Source of the DNA: Candidatus Woesearchaeota archaeon
GTDB lineage: Archaea > Nanobdellota > Nanobdellia > Woesearchaeales > UBA583
Assembly (NCBI GenBank): GCA_023898345.1
Contig: CP060218.1
Location: 620,001-684,000, forward strand
DNA length: 64,000 bases
Direction of reading: 5' to 3'
Shown here: in pieces, positions 44,464-53,047 of the stretch
Layout: the number at the start of each line of letters is the position of its first letter
Position numbering within the stretch: position 1 is the stretch's first letter
Program-made: the position numbers and the translations under genes
Notes under the pieces: generated by a model
What the model saw: the letters and a program-made list of their open reading frames with translations, nothing else
The model's database searches: none
Told to the model about the DNA's origin: nothing

Positions 44464-44838
44464 ATGGCAGAAGATAAAATTGTTTACTACAAGGGAAAAA
44501 CTCTTGAAGAGCTCAAAAAACTCTCTTTTGAAGAGTTTACTGCTCTCTTGCCATCAGAACTTCGTAGAAAAATAAAGCGAGGTTTTACAGAGCAAGAACA
44601 AAAGCTTCTTGATAAAATCAAGAGTCATGAGAAAAACATCAAAACGCACTGCCGAGAAATGATTGTTCTTCCAAACATGGTGGGCGAGAAACTGGGAATT
44701 TACAACGGAAAAGAGTTTGTTTCCATTGTCCTTACTGACGAAATGATTGGTTTGCGTCTTGGTGAACTTGCACCTACAAGAAAAATTGGTGTGAAGCACT
44801 CTGGAGCTGCTGCTAAGAAAGTGGAGAAGAGGAAGTAA
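44464..44838 (+). CDS. rps19: 30S ribosomal protein S19 (uS19)
   Basis: 124 residues. KTHCREMIVLPNMVGEKLGIYNGKEFVSIVLTDEMIGLRLGEL followed by PTRKIGVKHSGAA is archaeal S19. Located in the 30S head at the subunit bridge. Two bases after rpl2 stop. Confidence 0.96.
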   Translation: MAEDKIVYYKGKTLEELKKLSFEEFTALLPSELRRKIKRGFTEQEQKLLDKIKSHEKNIKTHCREMIVLPNMVGEKLGIYNGKEFVSIVLTDEMIGLRLGELAPTRKIGVKHSGAAAKKVEKRK

Positions 44839-44840
44839 AA

Positions 44841-45320
44841 ATGGGATATACATATGCTTATGAAAATCCAAAGGGAGAAGGACTTGCCTGCGCTCATGCG
44901 ACAAATCTGAAAATATCTCTGAAAAAGACTGTTGAGACGACAAAGGCAATTCGTGGCCGACGTCTTAGCGCTGCACAGAGTTTCCTTGAAGAAGTTATCA
45001 GAAAGGAAAGAGCTGTTCCTTATACTCGCTTTAAGGCAGAAGTTGCTCATAAAAAAGGAAAAGGAATTGACACGGGAGGGTATCCTGTAAATGTTGCAAA
45101 GGAAGTTCTCAGGCTTCTTCAAGCTGTTGAGAAAAACGCATCTGAGAAAGATTTGTCTGGCGAACTTCGCATTGAGGCAATCTCGGCACGTGAAGGGACG
45201 GGACGATTCCACACTGGACGTTACCCTGGCCGAAACATGAAAGTAACTCACCTTGAAGTCGTTGTAAAGGAAATGAAGAAGGAAAAGAAAAGTGCAAAAA
45301 AGGAGGAAAGTAAAGAATGA
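44841..45320 (+). CDS. rpl22: 50S ribosomal protein L22 (uL22)
   Basis: 159 residues. MGYTYAYENPKGEGLACAHA is a typical archaeal start; KTVETTKAIRGRRLSAAQSFLEEV and GRFHTGRYPGRNMKVTHLEVVVKE form the core and the tunnel hairpin region. It ends in a Lys-rich tail. The stop overlaps the S3 start by 4 bases (ATGA). Confidence 0.96.
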   Translation: MGYTYAYENPKGEGLACAHATNLKISLKKTVETTKAIRGRRLSAAQSFLEEVIRKERAVPYTRFKAEVAHKKGKGIDTGGYPVNVAKEVLRLLQAVEKNASEKDLSGELRIEAISAREGTGRFHTGRYPGRNMKVTHLEVVVKEMKKEKKSAKKEESKE

Positions 45321-46030
45321 TTGAGAGAAAAATCATCAACTACAAATTCCTAGAATTTAAGGTTGGTTCCTACATTAGAAAGAAACTCAATGATGTCCCT
45401 ATTCAAAAAATAACTGTTGAAAAGAATCCTATGGGAGAGAGAATAACTATTTACACTTCCACGCCAGGTCTTGTTATTGGACGAGAAGGTTCAAACATCA
45501 AGGAACTCACAAGAAATCTTAAAGCTGAATTTCAGTTTGAAAATCCACAAGTTAAAATTGGGGAGGTTGACAACATTTTCCTTTCAGCAGCAATCGTTGC
45601 AAAAAGGATTGCTAATGACCTTTCAAACTTTGGCTCTCAGAGATTCAAACTTACAGCATTCAAGGCAGTTTCTGGCGTTATGCAAGCGGGAGCTTTGGGT
45701 GTAGAAATTAAGATTTCAGGAAAGCTTCCTTCAGCTCGTGCAAAATCGTGGAGATTCGTTAAGGGATACTTGAAGAAAACGGGTTATGTGAGCGATTTCC
45801 TTATTGACAAAGCCCAGGAAAGTGTTACTTTGAAAACAGGAGTTATTGGAATTAAGGTTGCGATTATGTTGCCGAACACACCTTTGCCGGACAAAATTAC
45901 GTATGTCGAAGCACAGGTTCAGCCAGAACTCCTTGAAAAAGTTATAGCAGAAGAGAAAAAAGTTCAGGAAGAAAAAAGCGAAAAGAATAAAAAAAATAAA
46001 GAAGAGGTAATGGACAATGAAGAAGCTTGA
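45317..46030 (+). CDS. rps3: 30S ribosomal protein S3 (uS3)
   Basis: 237 residues. The KH domain contains GLVIGREGSNIKELTRNL, followed by the C-terminal S3 domain GALGVEIKISGKLPSARAKSWRFVKGYLKKTG. It ends in a long charged tail. Lies at the mRNA entry. Overlaps rpl22 by 4 and rpl29 by 14 bases. Confidence 0.96.
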   Translation: MIERKIINYKFLEFKVGSYIRKKLNDVPIQKITVEKNPMGERITIYTSTPGLVIGREGSNIKELTRNLKAEFQFENPQVKIGEVDNIFLSAAIVAKRIANDLSNFGSQRFKLTAFKAVSGVMQAGALGVEIKISGKLPSARAKSWRFVKGYLKKTGYVSDFLIDKAQESVTLKTGVIGIKVAIMLPNTPLPDKITYVEAQVQPELLEKVIAEEKKVQEEKSEKNKKNKEEVMDNEEA

Positions 46031-46202
46031 ACTTGCAAAAAAGAAAGATAGTGATTTGGAAGATATGCTTGGCAAAATGAAGAAAGAACTCTTCAATTTG
46101 AAGTCGGCAAGTCTTGCGGGTGAAGACACTCTGAAGAAAAAAGCCCGAGTAAAAAGTGTAAAGCGAGACATTGCCAGAATAAAAACGAGGTTAAATCAAT
46201 AG
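46017..46202 (+). CDS. rpl29: 50S ribosomal protein L29 (uL29)
   Basis: 61 residues, helical hairpin protein. MKKLELAKKKDSDLEDMLGKMKKELFNLKS and ARVKSVKRDIARIKTRL match uL29. It starts inside the S3 C-terminal tail, showing translational coupling. Sits near the tunnel exit next to uL23. Confidence 0.93.
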   Translation: MKKLELAKKKDSDLEDMLGKMKKELFNLKSASLAGEDTLKKKARVKSVKRDIARIKTRLNQ

Positions 46203-46207
46203 TAACG

Positions 46208-46534
46208 ATGTCTAAGGATATGTTTGAAGGCTTACCTGATGAATTACAGGAGTTTCTTGATGATAGTAGTAAGAAGGAATCTGCATTAGTTGAGATTAAA
46301 GTTGAAAGAAGAAAGTATGGAAAGCTCTGGGCAATTATTTCTGGAGTTGACATAGACTCTAATGAATTAAAAGATCTCCTCAAGAAAATAAAAAATAAAC
46401 TTGCTTGTGGAGGGACGATTAAGGGAAAAAGCATCGAGATCCTTTATGGAAGAGTTGAAAAAAATAAAGACCTCATCTCCATTCTTATGGAAGAAGGATA
46501 TAGTAGAGATTCTATTCATATTTCAGGAAAGTAA
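46208..46534 (+). CDS. Translation initiation factor aIF1 (SUI1)
   Basis: 108 residues. VEIKVERRKYGKLWAIISGVD, KKIKNKLACGGTIKGKSIEILYG and LISILMEEGYSRDSIHI are the SUI1 fold; ACGGT is the conserved loop region that monitors start codons. In archaea this gene often follows rpl29 in the S10-like cluster. Here the cluster stops after it: the usual rnp1, S17, L14 and L24 genes do not follow, since a convergent gene starts 20 bases later. Confidence 0.94.
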   Translation: MSKDMFEGLPDELQEFLDDSSKKESALVEIKVERRKYGKLWAIISGVDIDSNELKDLLKKIKNKLACGGTIKGKSIEILYGRVEKNKDLISILMEEGYSRDSIHISGK

Positions 46535-46554
46535 TTTTTTCAACACATTTTCTT

Positions 46555-48513
46555 TTAACCGAAAAGTCCACGTGAGACTTTGACGGAAACGGCTGCATCA
46601 AGTGCACGCAATTTTGAAACTAAGTTCTCTACAAAGGGACCGTCTTCTAAACTGAGTTCTATCCTCACATCCCCTTCCCGAGAAATTCTTTTTGTATTAA
46701 GTTTTGAAAAAGAAACATTGAACTCTGTAAGAAGCGACATAATGTCTACAATCAGTCCGTGCCTGTACTTAAGATGGATATAAATACTAATTTCTTTGTT
46801 TTTTATCTCTCTCCACTGAAGAGGAAATTTTTTGTTTGGAGTATATTTTGCATTTTCGCAACCTGCATCGTGAATTGCAAGTTCTCCAGTTTTGAGAACA
46901 ACTCCTGTCAATTGGCAGCCCGGTTCAACACGACAACATCCTGCAAAACGAACTTTCTTATAGTTCTCTGTTCCTGCAATTTGTGAAAGTAAAAGTTCTG
47001 GAGAGATATTATCTTCTTTCTTTTTATTCGGATTCATACTCGATTTTAATTGTAGTGCACTTTTAATAGCAATTCTTGCCCTTGAAGTTTTTACAAGAGA
47101 TAACCATTTTTCGGTTGGCCTCACTTTCATATTTGTAACGATCTGAACAACATCGCCAGAACGCAACTCCCTGTCAATTGTTGTAAGAAGCCCATTTACT
47201 TTTGCTTTTTGAGCTGCGTTCCCAACTTCTGAATGAACTGCATATGCAAAGTCTAAAACGGTTGCACTTTCGGGTAAAATATGTACGTCGTTTTTTGGCG
47301 TGAAGACGAATATCTCATTTTCAAAAAAATTAAACTTTAGTAAGTTCATGAACTCAGTATTATCATGATGTTCTTTCTCCCACTGTAAAAATTCCCTTAG
47401 CCAAGCAATTTTCTCTTCAAATTTCTTATCTTCCCCCAAGGTTTTGTACTTCCAGTGTGCTGCAAGCCCGAACTCTGCAACTTTGTGCATTTCTTCTGTT
47501 CTAATCTGGACTTCAATAGGACTTTTAATTTTTCGTGAATACAGTACAGTATGCAAAGATTGATACCCATTTGCTTTTGGATTTGCAATATAATCTTTTA
47601 GCCGATCGGGAAAAGCTTGAAGATGCTCATGTAAGAGTCCTAAAATACTATAACATTGCCCAACTTCTTTTGCTATAATTCTTATAGCATACAGATCATG
47701 GATTTCTTCAAATGCTTTTGCCTTCTCTTTGATTTTTTTGTAGATACTAAAAAAATTTTTTGGACGGCCAAGAACGAGAACTTCAGACAAGCCATTGGCT
47801 TCTAATATTGACTTTATTTCTTCAACGGCTTGTAGAACTATATTCTCTCTTTCGCTACGACTCAAGCCTAATTTTTCTTTGATGAACGCATACATCTCAG
47901 GATTTTGATATTTTAGCGAGAGATCTTCCAATTCCCATTTCAGACTGTACAAACCTACTTTCTGTGCAATGGGAGCATAAATATGAAGAGTTTCAGCTGA
48001 AATACGAAAGCGTCTGTCGGCATCAAGTGTTCCTAATGTTCTCATATTGTGCAGCCTATCACATAACTTTATGATGAGAATGCGGACATCCTTAGCACTT
48101 GCAAGAAGAATTTTTCGTAGAGACTCAATATCTTTATCCTTTCCCTGTTCTCCAAAAACTTGAATCTTTGTAAGGCCTTCAACAAGAAGTTCAACTTCAT
48201 CTCCAAATTTTGTTCTAATTTCTTTTAGTTCTGTTGGCGTGTCTTCTACTATGTCATGAAGTAAAGCTGCAACGACAGAAGTTGTATCAAGTCCGATTTT
48301 AGCAACAATCTTAGCAACTTCAAGTGGATGATACACAAAGGGCTCTCCCGATTTTCTGTGTTGATACATATGAGCTTTTTTTGCAAACTCAAAAGCTGAG
48401 CGAATACTTTCGTGATTATATTCCCTTCCTAGTGTTGAAAGAAAACTCTCAAAAGTTTCATTTACTTGTTTTAGCTCCAAATCTCCCATAGTTACTTTGA
48501 TATTTAGAGACAA
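46555..48513 (-). CDS. rel: Rel/SpoT family (p)ppGpp hydrolase-synthetase
   Basis: 652 residues with the full long-Rel order. HD hydrolase: YHPLEVA, LLHDIVEDT and LCDRLHNMRTL keep the metal-binding residues. Synthetase: GRPKNFFSIYKK, DLYAIRII, and IEVQIRTEEMHKVAEFGLAAHWKYK with the catalytic Asp and Glu present. Then TGS (NDVHILPESATVLDFAYAVH), a zinc-finger-like CCRVEPGCQ...HDAGC, and ACT (ISIYIHLKYRHGLIVDIM). Stringent response genes are standard in bacteria and uncommon in archaea, so transfer from bacteria is likely. It follows the membrane gene 48514-49638 with no gap. Confidence 0.94.
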   Translation of the reverse strand: MSLNIKVTMGDLELKQVNETFESFLSTLGREYNHESIRSAFEFAKKAHMYQHRKSGEPFVYHPLEVAKIVAKIGLDTTSVVAALLHDIVEDTPTELKEIRTKFGDEVELLVEGLTKIQVFGEQGKDKDIESLRKILLASAKDVRILIIKLCDRLHNMRTLGTLDADRRFRISAETLHIYAPIAQKVGLYSLKWELEDLSLKYQNPEMYAFIKEKLGLSRSERENIVLQAVEEIKSILEANGLSEVLVLGRPKNFFSIYKKIKEKAKAFEEIHDLYAIRIIAKEVGQCYSILGLLHEHLQAFPDRLKDYIANPKANGYQSLHTVLYSRKIKSPIEVQIRTEEMHKVAEFGLAAHWKYKTLGEDKKFEEKIAWLREFLQWEKEHHDNTEFMNLLKFNFFENEIFVFTPKNDVHILPESATVLDFAYAVHSEVGNAAQKAKVNGLLTTIDRELRSGDVVQIVTNMKVRPTEKWLSLVKTSRARIAIKSALQLKSSMNPNKKKEDNISPELLLSQIAGTENYKKVRFAGCCRVEPGCQLTGVVLKTGELAIHDAGCENAKYTPNKKFPLQWREIKNKEISIYIHLKYRHGLIVDIMSLLTEFNVSFSKLNTKRISREGDVRIELSLEDGPFVENLVSKLRALDAAVSVKVSRGLFG

Positions 48514-49638
48514 CTAGTACACATAAGGGCAAGAAAACTCACCAAGTTCATCTTCTGCCTTTTGTAAAGCCTCAATATGGTCTTCCAGTTCTCCCGGATT
48601 ATTAAACTTTGTGCTTTCAAAAATCTCATTTAATTCTTCTAATTGTGTTAAAACTGCCTCATACAAAAATGTCTGTTCAAAACTATTATCTATTGAGCGA
48701 CAAAGAATTTTATTTTCAGAAGTCTCAAGTTCTGAGAGAAAAACCTTGGCTTTGAGAATATAATAAGAAAGAACTGCAGTTGTTTCTTCTTCAAGGAGTG
48801 CATATGCGCATTCAAAAGCCTCAGGACTAGAAAAAACGGCCATTGTTGGCAGAGCAAGTCTTTCACCAACGTCAATATAAGGATAAGAAACTGTCTCTTT
48901 TTTTGTTATATATTCGATGGTTCCAGAATATAAAGAATCCTCATCTTTCATGATATTAACAAGATAAACATTATCCCCAAAAACCTCTAAATTTGAAGAA
49001 CTTAGACCTTGTGTGCCATCACTTACTAGAACGACGGAACTGACTTTGCGCTTTTTTAGCTCTGAGGCCAGTGTAGAAAGATCCGCAAAATCATCACTCA
49101 AATAGGTCAGATTTTTGTAAGAGCTTTTCCTAAATTTAATAAGAAGCTCTTTTCCAATTTCTGTTCGATTATCAAAATAAATATAATTCGATTTTGAAAC
49201 TATTGCAATCAAATTTGAAACTTTAAATGGTAGCCGAAAGCTCTCTACTGCAAGATATGTTGTGTCAAGTTTTCCTTCGTCAATCTCTGTCATAAAGGTA
49301 GGAATTTTTCTTAGGAGCTCACTTTGGGTGTCGGCTTTGCCATTGATGAAGAGAATGGGGAGTTTGTCGTTGCAAACTATTTTGACTGTACTACTTTCAA
49401 AAAAATTGGGAAGCAAATCCAACTTCGTATCTTCAATGCCTGACGTCGTCCCCACAGTAATTAGAGCTGTTCGCAAACTATTTTTCGATGCTGCCAATTC
49501 CTTACCACGTTCTGTTTCTAGGTACTTATCTATAAAATTATAAGCCAAAAGAATAAAAAAAGTCCCTACAATAATCATAAAAATCCAAGAAAAAGATATG
49601 ATTACTGCTGACAGCTTTGAACGGCGCTGGATAACCAT
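48514..49638 (-). CDS. Membrane-anchored protein of unknown function, operon with rel
   Basis: 374 residues from ATG 49638 (MVIQRRSKLSAV); three residues longer from 49647. TTTAAATA at 49662-49669 lies 27 bases upstream of 49638. One membrane helix near residues 12-37, then a large extracytoplasmic part. Repeats of the type VVLVSDGTQGLSSSNLEVFG (VWA-like MIDAS-type strand) and LPILFINGKAD suggest a Rossmann/VWA-like fold. No family is recognised with certainty. The stop touches the rel start, so both are cotranscribed; it could be a membrane sensor for Rel. Confidence 0.75.
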   Translation of the reverse strand: MVIQRRSKLSAVIISFSWIFMIIVGTFFILLAYNFIDKYLETERGKELAASKNSLRTALITVGTTSGIEDTKLDLLPNFFESSTVKIVCNDKLPILFINGKADTQSELLRKIPTFMTEIDEGKLDTTYLAVESFRLPFKVSNLIAIVSKSNYIYFDNRTEIGKELLIKFRKSSYKNLTYLSDDFADLSTLASELKKRKVSSVVLVSDGTQGLSSSNLEVFGDNVYLVNIMKDEDSLYSGTIEYITKKETVSYPYIDVGERLALPTMAVFSSPEAFECAYALLEEETTAVLSYYILKAKVFLSELETSENKILCRSIDNSFEQTFLYEAVLTQLEELNEIFESTKFNNPGELEDHIEALQKAEDELGEFSCPYVY

Positions 49639-49679
49639 ATCAAACACTTTATAAAGAACTATTTAAATATTATGGCATT

Positions 49680-50171
49680 GTGAAACAAGAAAAAAAAATG
49701 AGAAAGAAAAAGAAGCTTTTTTTTGCTCTTATTTCTCTTGTTTCTCTGGATTTTTTAACAAAAAGTCTTACTGCTTCTCTTAATCCAACACAGATATTTC
49801 CTTTTCTTTCAATAAGGGCAACCGAAAATATGGGTTCAGCATTTGGTATTTTTGCACATCTTCCACTCTATAATGGAAGTATGATTTTTCTCTCCCTTCT
49901 TCTTTTTTTTCCTTTAAGCTACTTTTTATTCTTTGAAGAAAAAAAAATTCTTTCAGATTTTTCGAATAGTTTTCTTCTGTTCTTCTTAAGTGGAGTTTTG
50001 GGAAATTTGCTTGACAGAATATTTTTTGGCTATGTACGAGATTTCATAGCATTAGAAGGATTCTTCATTTTTAATTTAGCAGATTTTTACCTGACTATTG
50101 CGGCAACAGTCTTACTTTTATCAGAGATAAGAAATTTGGTGAAAGCCAATCAAAAAGATAAGAAAAAATAA
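49680..50171 (+). CDS. lspA: Signal peptidase II (lipoprotein signal peptidase) LspA
   Basis: 163 residues from GTG 49680; ATG 49698 gives 157. Both fit a nearby palindromic TATA box (CTTTATAAAG at 49647-49656 or ATTTAAAT at 49661-49668). Four membrane helices. LDFLTK, NMGSAFGIFA, GNLLDRIFFGYVRDFI and FNLADFYLTIA are the four conserved LspA blocks; the two catalytic aspartates are in VRDFI and NLADF. LspA cuts bacterial prolipoproteins, and archaea normally lack it, so transfer from a bacterium is likely. No lipobox protein or Lgt was recognised in this window. Confidence 0.9.
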   Translation: MKQEKKMRKKKKLFFALISLVSLDFLTKSLTASLNPTQIFPFLSIRATENMGSAFGIFAHLPLYNGSMIFLSLLLFFPLSYFLFFEEKKILSDFSNSFLLFFLSGVLGNLLDRIFFGYVRDFIALEGFFIFNLADFYLTIAATVLLLSEIRNLVKANQKDKKK

Positions 50172-50173
50172 TT

Positions 50174-50782
50174 TTAAGGGTACAAATAAGTAAGTACTTC
50201 TGTCATTGCAGACGGAGTAGTCAACTGAACAGGTTTAACCGCACCATTTTTACTGATAAGTCGAATTGTTGCTGTTTCTCCTTCTGAAATGTTGTGTCCG
50301 CTAACTGCAGTTCCACCATAAGTGAAAGTTATTTCTGCAAGATCTCCCACACTGAGGTAGCCAGTTTGGTGGTTTGATCCGTTAATCTTGTAAGCAATTC
50401 CGTAGGATGCAGCTGAGAACCCAGTACCACCTGTCGAGTTAGCTACTACAGACTGAGAACCTGCCTGAGTGTCAAACCTGATTAGTAAATCATCCAATTT
50501 TACAGGATTACTTCCAGAACCAAGACGTACAACCATTGTCAGATTGTCTCCATCAGCTGTAATCTCACTATCATTAGTTGCTTGAGCAAAAACCTGAACA
50601 ACTTCAATATCAGTTGTAATCTTCTCCTGAGACTGACGCCCAACATCAAGAGACTTCGATTGAAGCGAACTTGCTGTTTGAATCAGAACTCCTGCTGCTA
50701 CAGCAGCAACAAGAATCAGTGCAATGAAAATAATTAAAGTCCCAATTCCTTGAGCTGCTTTTTTGCTATTTTTAAGAGCCAT
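50174..50782 (-). CDS. Archaellin (archaeal flagellin)
   Basis: 202 residues. Class III signal peptide MALKNSKKAAQG-IGTLIIFIAL with FlaK-type cleavage after Gly12, then a hydrophobic assembly helix ending ASSLQSKSLDVGRQSQEKI. The C-terminal beta domain contains VVRLGSGSNPVKLDDLLIRFDTQAGSQSV, as in archaellins. Secreted and assembled into the archaellum. Accessory genes (flaHIJ) are not next to it, so they would have to lie outside this window. Confidence 0.88.
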   Translation of the reverse strand: MALKNSKKAAQGIGTLIIFIALILVAAVAAGVLIQTASSLQSKSLDVGRQSQEKITTDIEVVQVFAQATNDSEITADGDNLTMVVRLGSGSNPVKLDDLLIRFDTQAGSQSVVANSTGGTGFSAASYGIAYKINGSNHQTGYLSVGDLAEITFTYGGTAVSGHNISEGETATIRLISKNGAVKPVQLTTPSAMTEVLTYLYP

Positions 50783-50910
50783 TTTTTTAAGCCTACACTT
50801 AACGTGTAACAGAATGACTAAGAATACAAATTATAATAGTTTGTCACTACTATAAAATTAGGGTTCTCAGGTCTTGGACATATGCGGACATATATCGAAA
50901 AATAAGAACA

Positions 50911-50918
50911 TTTATAAA
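50911..50918 (+). promoter_or_regulatory. TATA box of tfe
   Basis: TTTATAAA centred 26.5 bases before the tfe ATG at 50941; predicts a leaderless mRNA. Confidence 0.7.
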
Positions 50919-50940
50919 CTTTGAAATTCAGAAAGAGAAC

Positions 50941-51441
50941 ATGGAGCTAAACAAAATCCTAGAAATAACGGCAGAGATTGTTAATGAGGAAGCAGCACAG
51001 GTTGTTGAATTCTTATATCATAACCCCGGAGCCTCAGAATTTGACGTAAGCGAAGGAATTGGTTTTGCAGTTAGCCAAATTCGAAGTCTTCTTTATGAAT
51101 TAAAGTCAAAAAATCTTATAGATTACGATAGGCGTAAGGACAAAGAAAAGGGATGGTACCTTTACTATTGGAAGGTCGTCCCACTCAATTTCTCTAAGGT
51201 TTATATGAATGAAAAGAAAAAGAAACTAGAACAATTTAGGGAGCGCCTGGAAAATGAAGAGAACAATGTTTTTTACATTTGCCCCAATTTTTGTAAAAGA
51301 CTTTCTTTTGAGGATTCTCTTGAACACAACTTTACTTGTCCTGTTTGTGGCACTTTGATGAATGAAGAAAATAAAAGCAGAAAAGTTGAGATCCTTAAGC
51401 GGAACATTAAGGAACACGAACATTTTTTTATGGAATCCTGA
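50941..51441 (+). CDS. tfe: Transcription initiation factor E, alpha subunit (TFE)
   Basis: 166 residues. The N-terminal winged helix reads VVEFLYHNPGASEFDVSEGIGFAVSQIRSLLYELKSKNLI with YDRRKDKEKGWYLYYW (extended wing). A coiled linker leads to a zinc ribbon with Cys114/Cys118 and Cys133/Cys136; the first pair is CxxxC rather than the usual CxxC. It helps RNA polymerase open promoters together with TBP and TFB. Confidence 0.93.
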   Translation: MELNKILEITAEIVNEEAAQVVEFLYHNPGASEFDVSEGIGFAVSQIRSLLYELKSKNLIDYDRRKDKEKGWYLYYWKVVPLNFSKVYMNEKKKKLEQFRERLENEENNVFYICPNFCKRLSFEDSLEHNFTCPVCGTLMNEENKSRKVEILKRNIKEHEHFFMES

Positions 51442-51461
51442 ATAAATTTTTCTTCTGCGTT

Positions 51462-52298
51462 TTAAAAAACAAACAGGGCGAGGAGTATTGCAAGTATAAG
51501 AAAGAAGCAATTAATTAAGAAACCCGTTCTTACTTTCTCTTTCTCCAATTTTGAAAAAAAGAAGAGCAAAAAAACGAGGGAAAAATATCCTGCAAGATGT
51601 GCCAAATGATTTGTCGTTGATGGTGCAGTTAGGCCCATAAGATCCAGATAAATCAAAGCCCAACCGACAACAAAGAGAGGAAGAGGAAGAAGAAAAATAC
51701 TTGTCCAGCTAAAAGGTTCAAGTAGAATGGCCAACATAATAATCCCACAAATTCCCCCACTTGCGCCCAAACTGAAATACTCTTGTCCTAGATACAGAGA
51801 AATCGACAAAGACACAAGGTTGGCAAGTACAGCTGATGCGACAAAAAGAAAAAAAAGTTTCTTGCCAAAATGTTTTTCTACAATTCTACCAAAAATAAGA
51901 AAGGCAAGACAATTTGACACTAAGTGAATAAGATTCGCATGAAGAAAAGCAGAACTTAATACTGTATAGATTCTGCTAGAGAGAAGATCTGAAGGACGAG
52001 TGACAAGATCTGTTGGTGCATAGCCAAGAAATAGGATTTGAAGAAGAAAAACGAAGATGAGAAAAAGAATAGTAAATGCGGTAACTTTTGCTTGAAAAAA
52101 CCACTCTTTTAGCTCATTAATAGTTTTGAAAGGCTCGCCAAACAAAATATCAAAACTGTCTGAGATTTTCTTCCCATTTGCTGTTATGATAAAAAAAAGA
52201 AGAACTAGGAGACGAAAGGGTAAAAGGAGAAGATACATGATTATTTTAAGTAGAAATTGAAAAAATACTTTTGAGTCTGATTCAATTTCGTGTTTCAT
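51462..52298 (-). CDS. Rhomboid family intramembrane serine protease
   Basis: 278 residues with about seven membrane helices. Conserved HANLIHLVSNCLAFLIFG (His and Asn), catalytic Ser in SLGASGGICGI, and catalytic His in NHLAHLAGYFSL. An N-terminal helix precedes the six-helix core. It cleaves single-pass proteins in the membrane. It overlaps the next gene by 4 bases, so both are an operon. Confidence 0.93.
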   Translation of the reverse strand: MKHEIESDSKVFFQFLLKIIMYLLLLPFRLLVLLFFIITANGKKISDSFDILFGEPFKTINELKEWFFQAKVTAFTILFLIFVFLLQILFLGYAPTDLVTRPSDLLSSRIYTVLSSAFLHANLIHLVSNCLAFLIFGRIVEKHFGKKLFFLFVASAVLANLVSLSISLYLGQEYFSLGASGGICGIIMLAILLEPFSWTSIFLLPLPLFVVGWALIYLDLMGLTAPSTTNHLAHLAGYFSLVFLLFFFSKLEKEKVRTGFLINCFFLILAILLALFVF

Positions 52299-53047
52299 TT
52301 TTCATCAAACTCACATACAAGGCTAGGGGGGAAAAGTTTCAGGTACTTACGAACTTCTTTGTGCCTTGGACAAAAGCGCTCAACTTCTTTCCAGAATCTC
52401 GGTGAATGATTTTTATGCTTGATGTGCGCGAGTTCGTGATATATGACGTAGTCCAGAATTTCTTTCGGTGCGTTAAGAAGCTTAAGATTGAGCATAATGT
52501 CATTTGTTGATGTACAATGTCCCCATTTTGAACGAAGACAGGCAAGATGGAACTTTCCTACAGGGAAAGCATAACTTTGTGCATTTACCGTATCGAGATA
52601 TGCCTTCATACGAGCTTCGTACTTTTTGATGAAGATCTTTGCAAGAAGTTTTTCATGTATTTCACTCTCGTACCCTTCAAAGAGTTCAATGACGTTGTCT
52701 GTTCTTAGTTTTGCTCTTTTTTTTGACGTCAGCTCGACAAAGTATTGCTCCTTGGCAAAGAGAAAAGTTCCTTTCTTCACAAGTTCTTCAACTGAAACTA
52801 TTTTCTTCATAGGAGCTTTGAGAAGTTTTTTCTGCATTTTATCAAGAAGATAGTTAAAATGTTCTTCTCGTTTTGCGAGAGGGAGAAAGGAAGAGAGACG
52901 AAAAACAAGAGCTCCTTGAAGCTCCCTTACAGAAGAACTTCTTTTTTTATGAAAACTAAGCTTGACAGAAAAGTCTTTTCCCCCAATATTAATAGAAGAA
53001 GGAACTTTAAAAGCAGTTGAAGAAGTTTTATTTTTCACTAACCACAT
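52295..53047 (-). CDS. YgjP-like zinc metallopeptidase (M48-type DUF45)
   Basis: 250 residues. The zinc motif is YVIYHELAHIKHKNHSPRFW: HExxH with a third ligand His downstream in HSPRFW. SKWGHCTSTNDIMLNLKLLNAPKEILDYVIYHELAH is the family core. N-terminal part is probably substrate domain. Members are soluble peptidases with unknown substrates. It is joined with the rhomboid gene and overlaps the preceding gene by 20 bases. Confidence 0.88.
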   Translation of the reverse strand: MWLVKNKTSSTAFKVPSSINIGGKDFSVKLSFHKKRSSSVRELQGALVFRLSSFLPLAKREEHFNYLLDKMQKKLLKAPMKKIVSVEELVKKGTFLFAKEQYFVELTSKKRAKLRTDNVIELFEGYESEIHEKLLAKIFIKKYEARMKAYLDTVNAQSYAFPVGKFHLACLRSKWGHCTSTNDIMLNLKLLNAPKEILDYVIYHELAHIKHKNHSPRFWKEVERFCPRHKEVRKYLKLFPPSLVCEFDEK

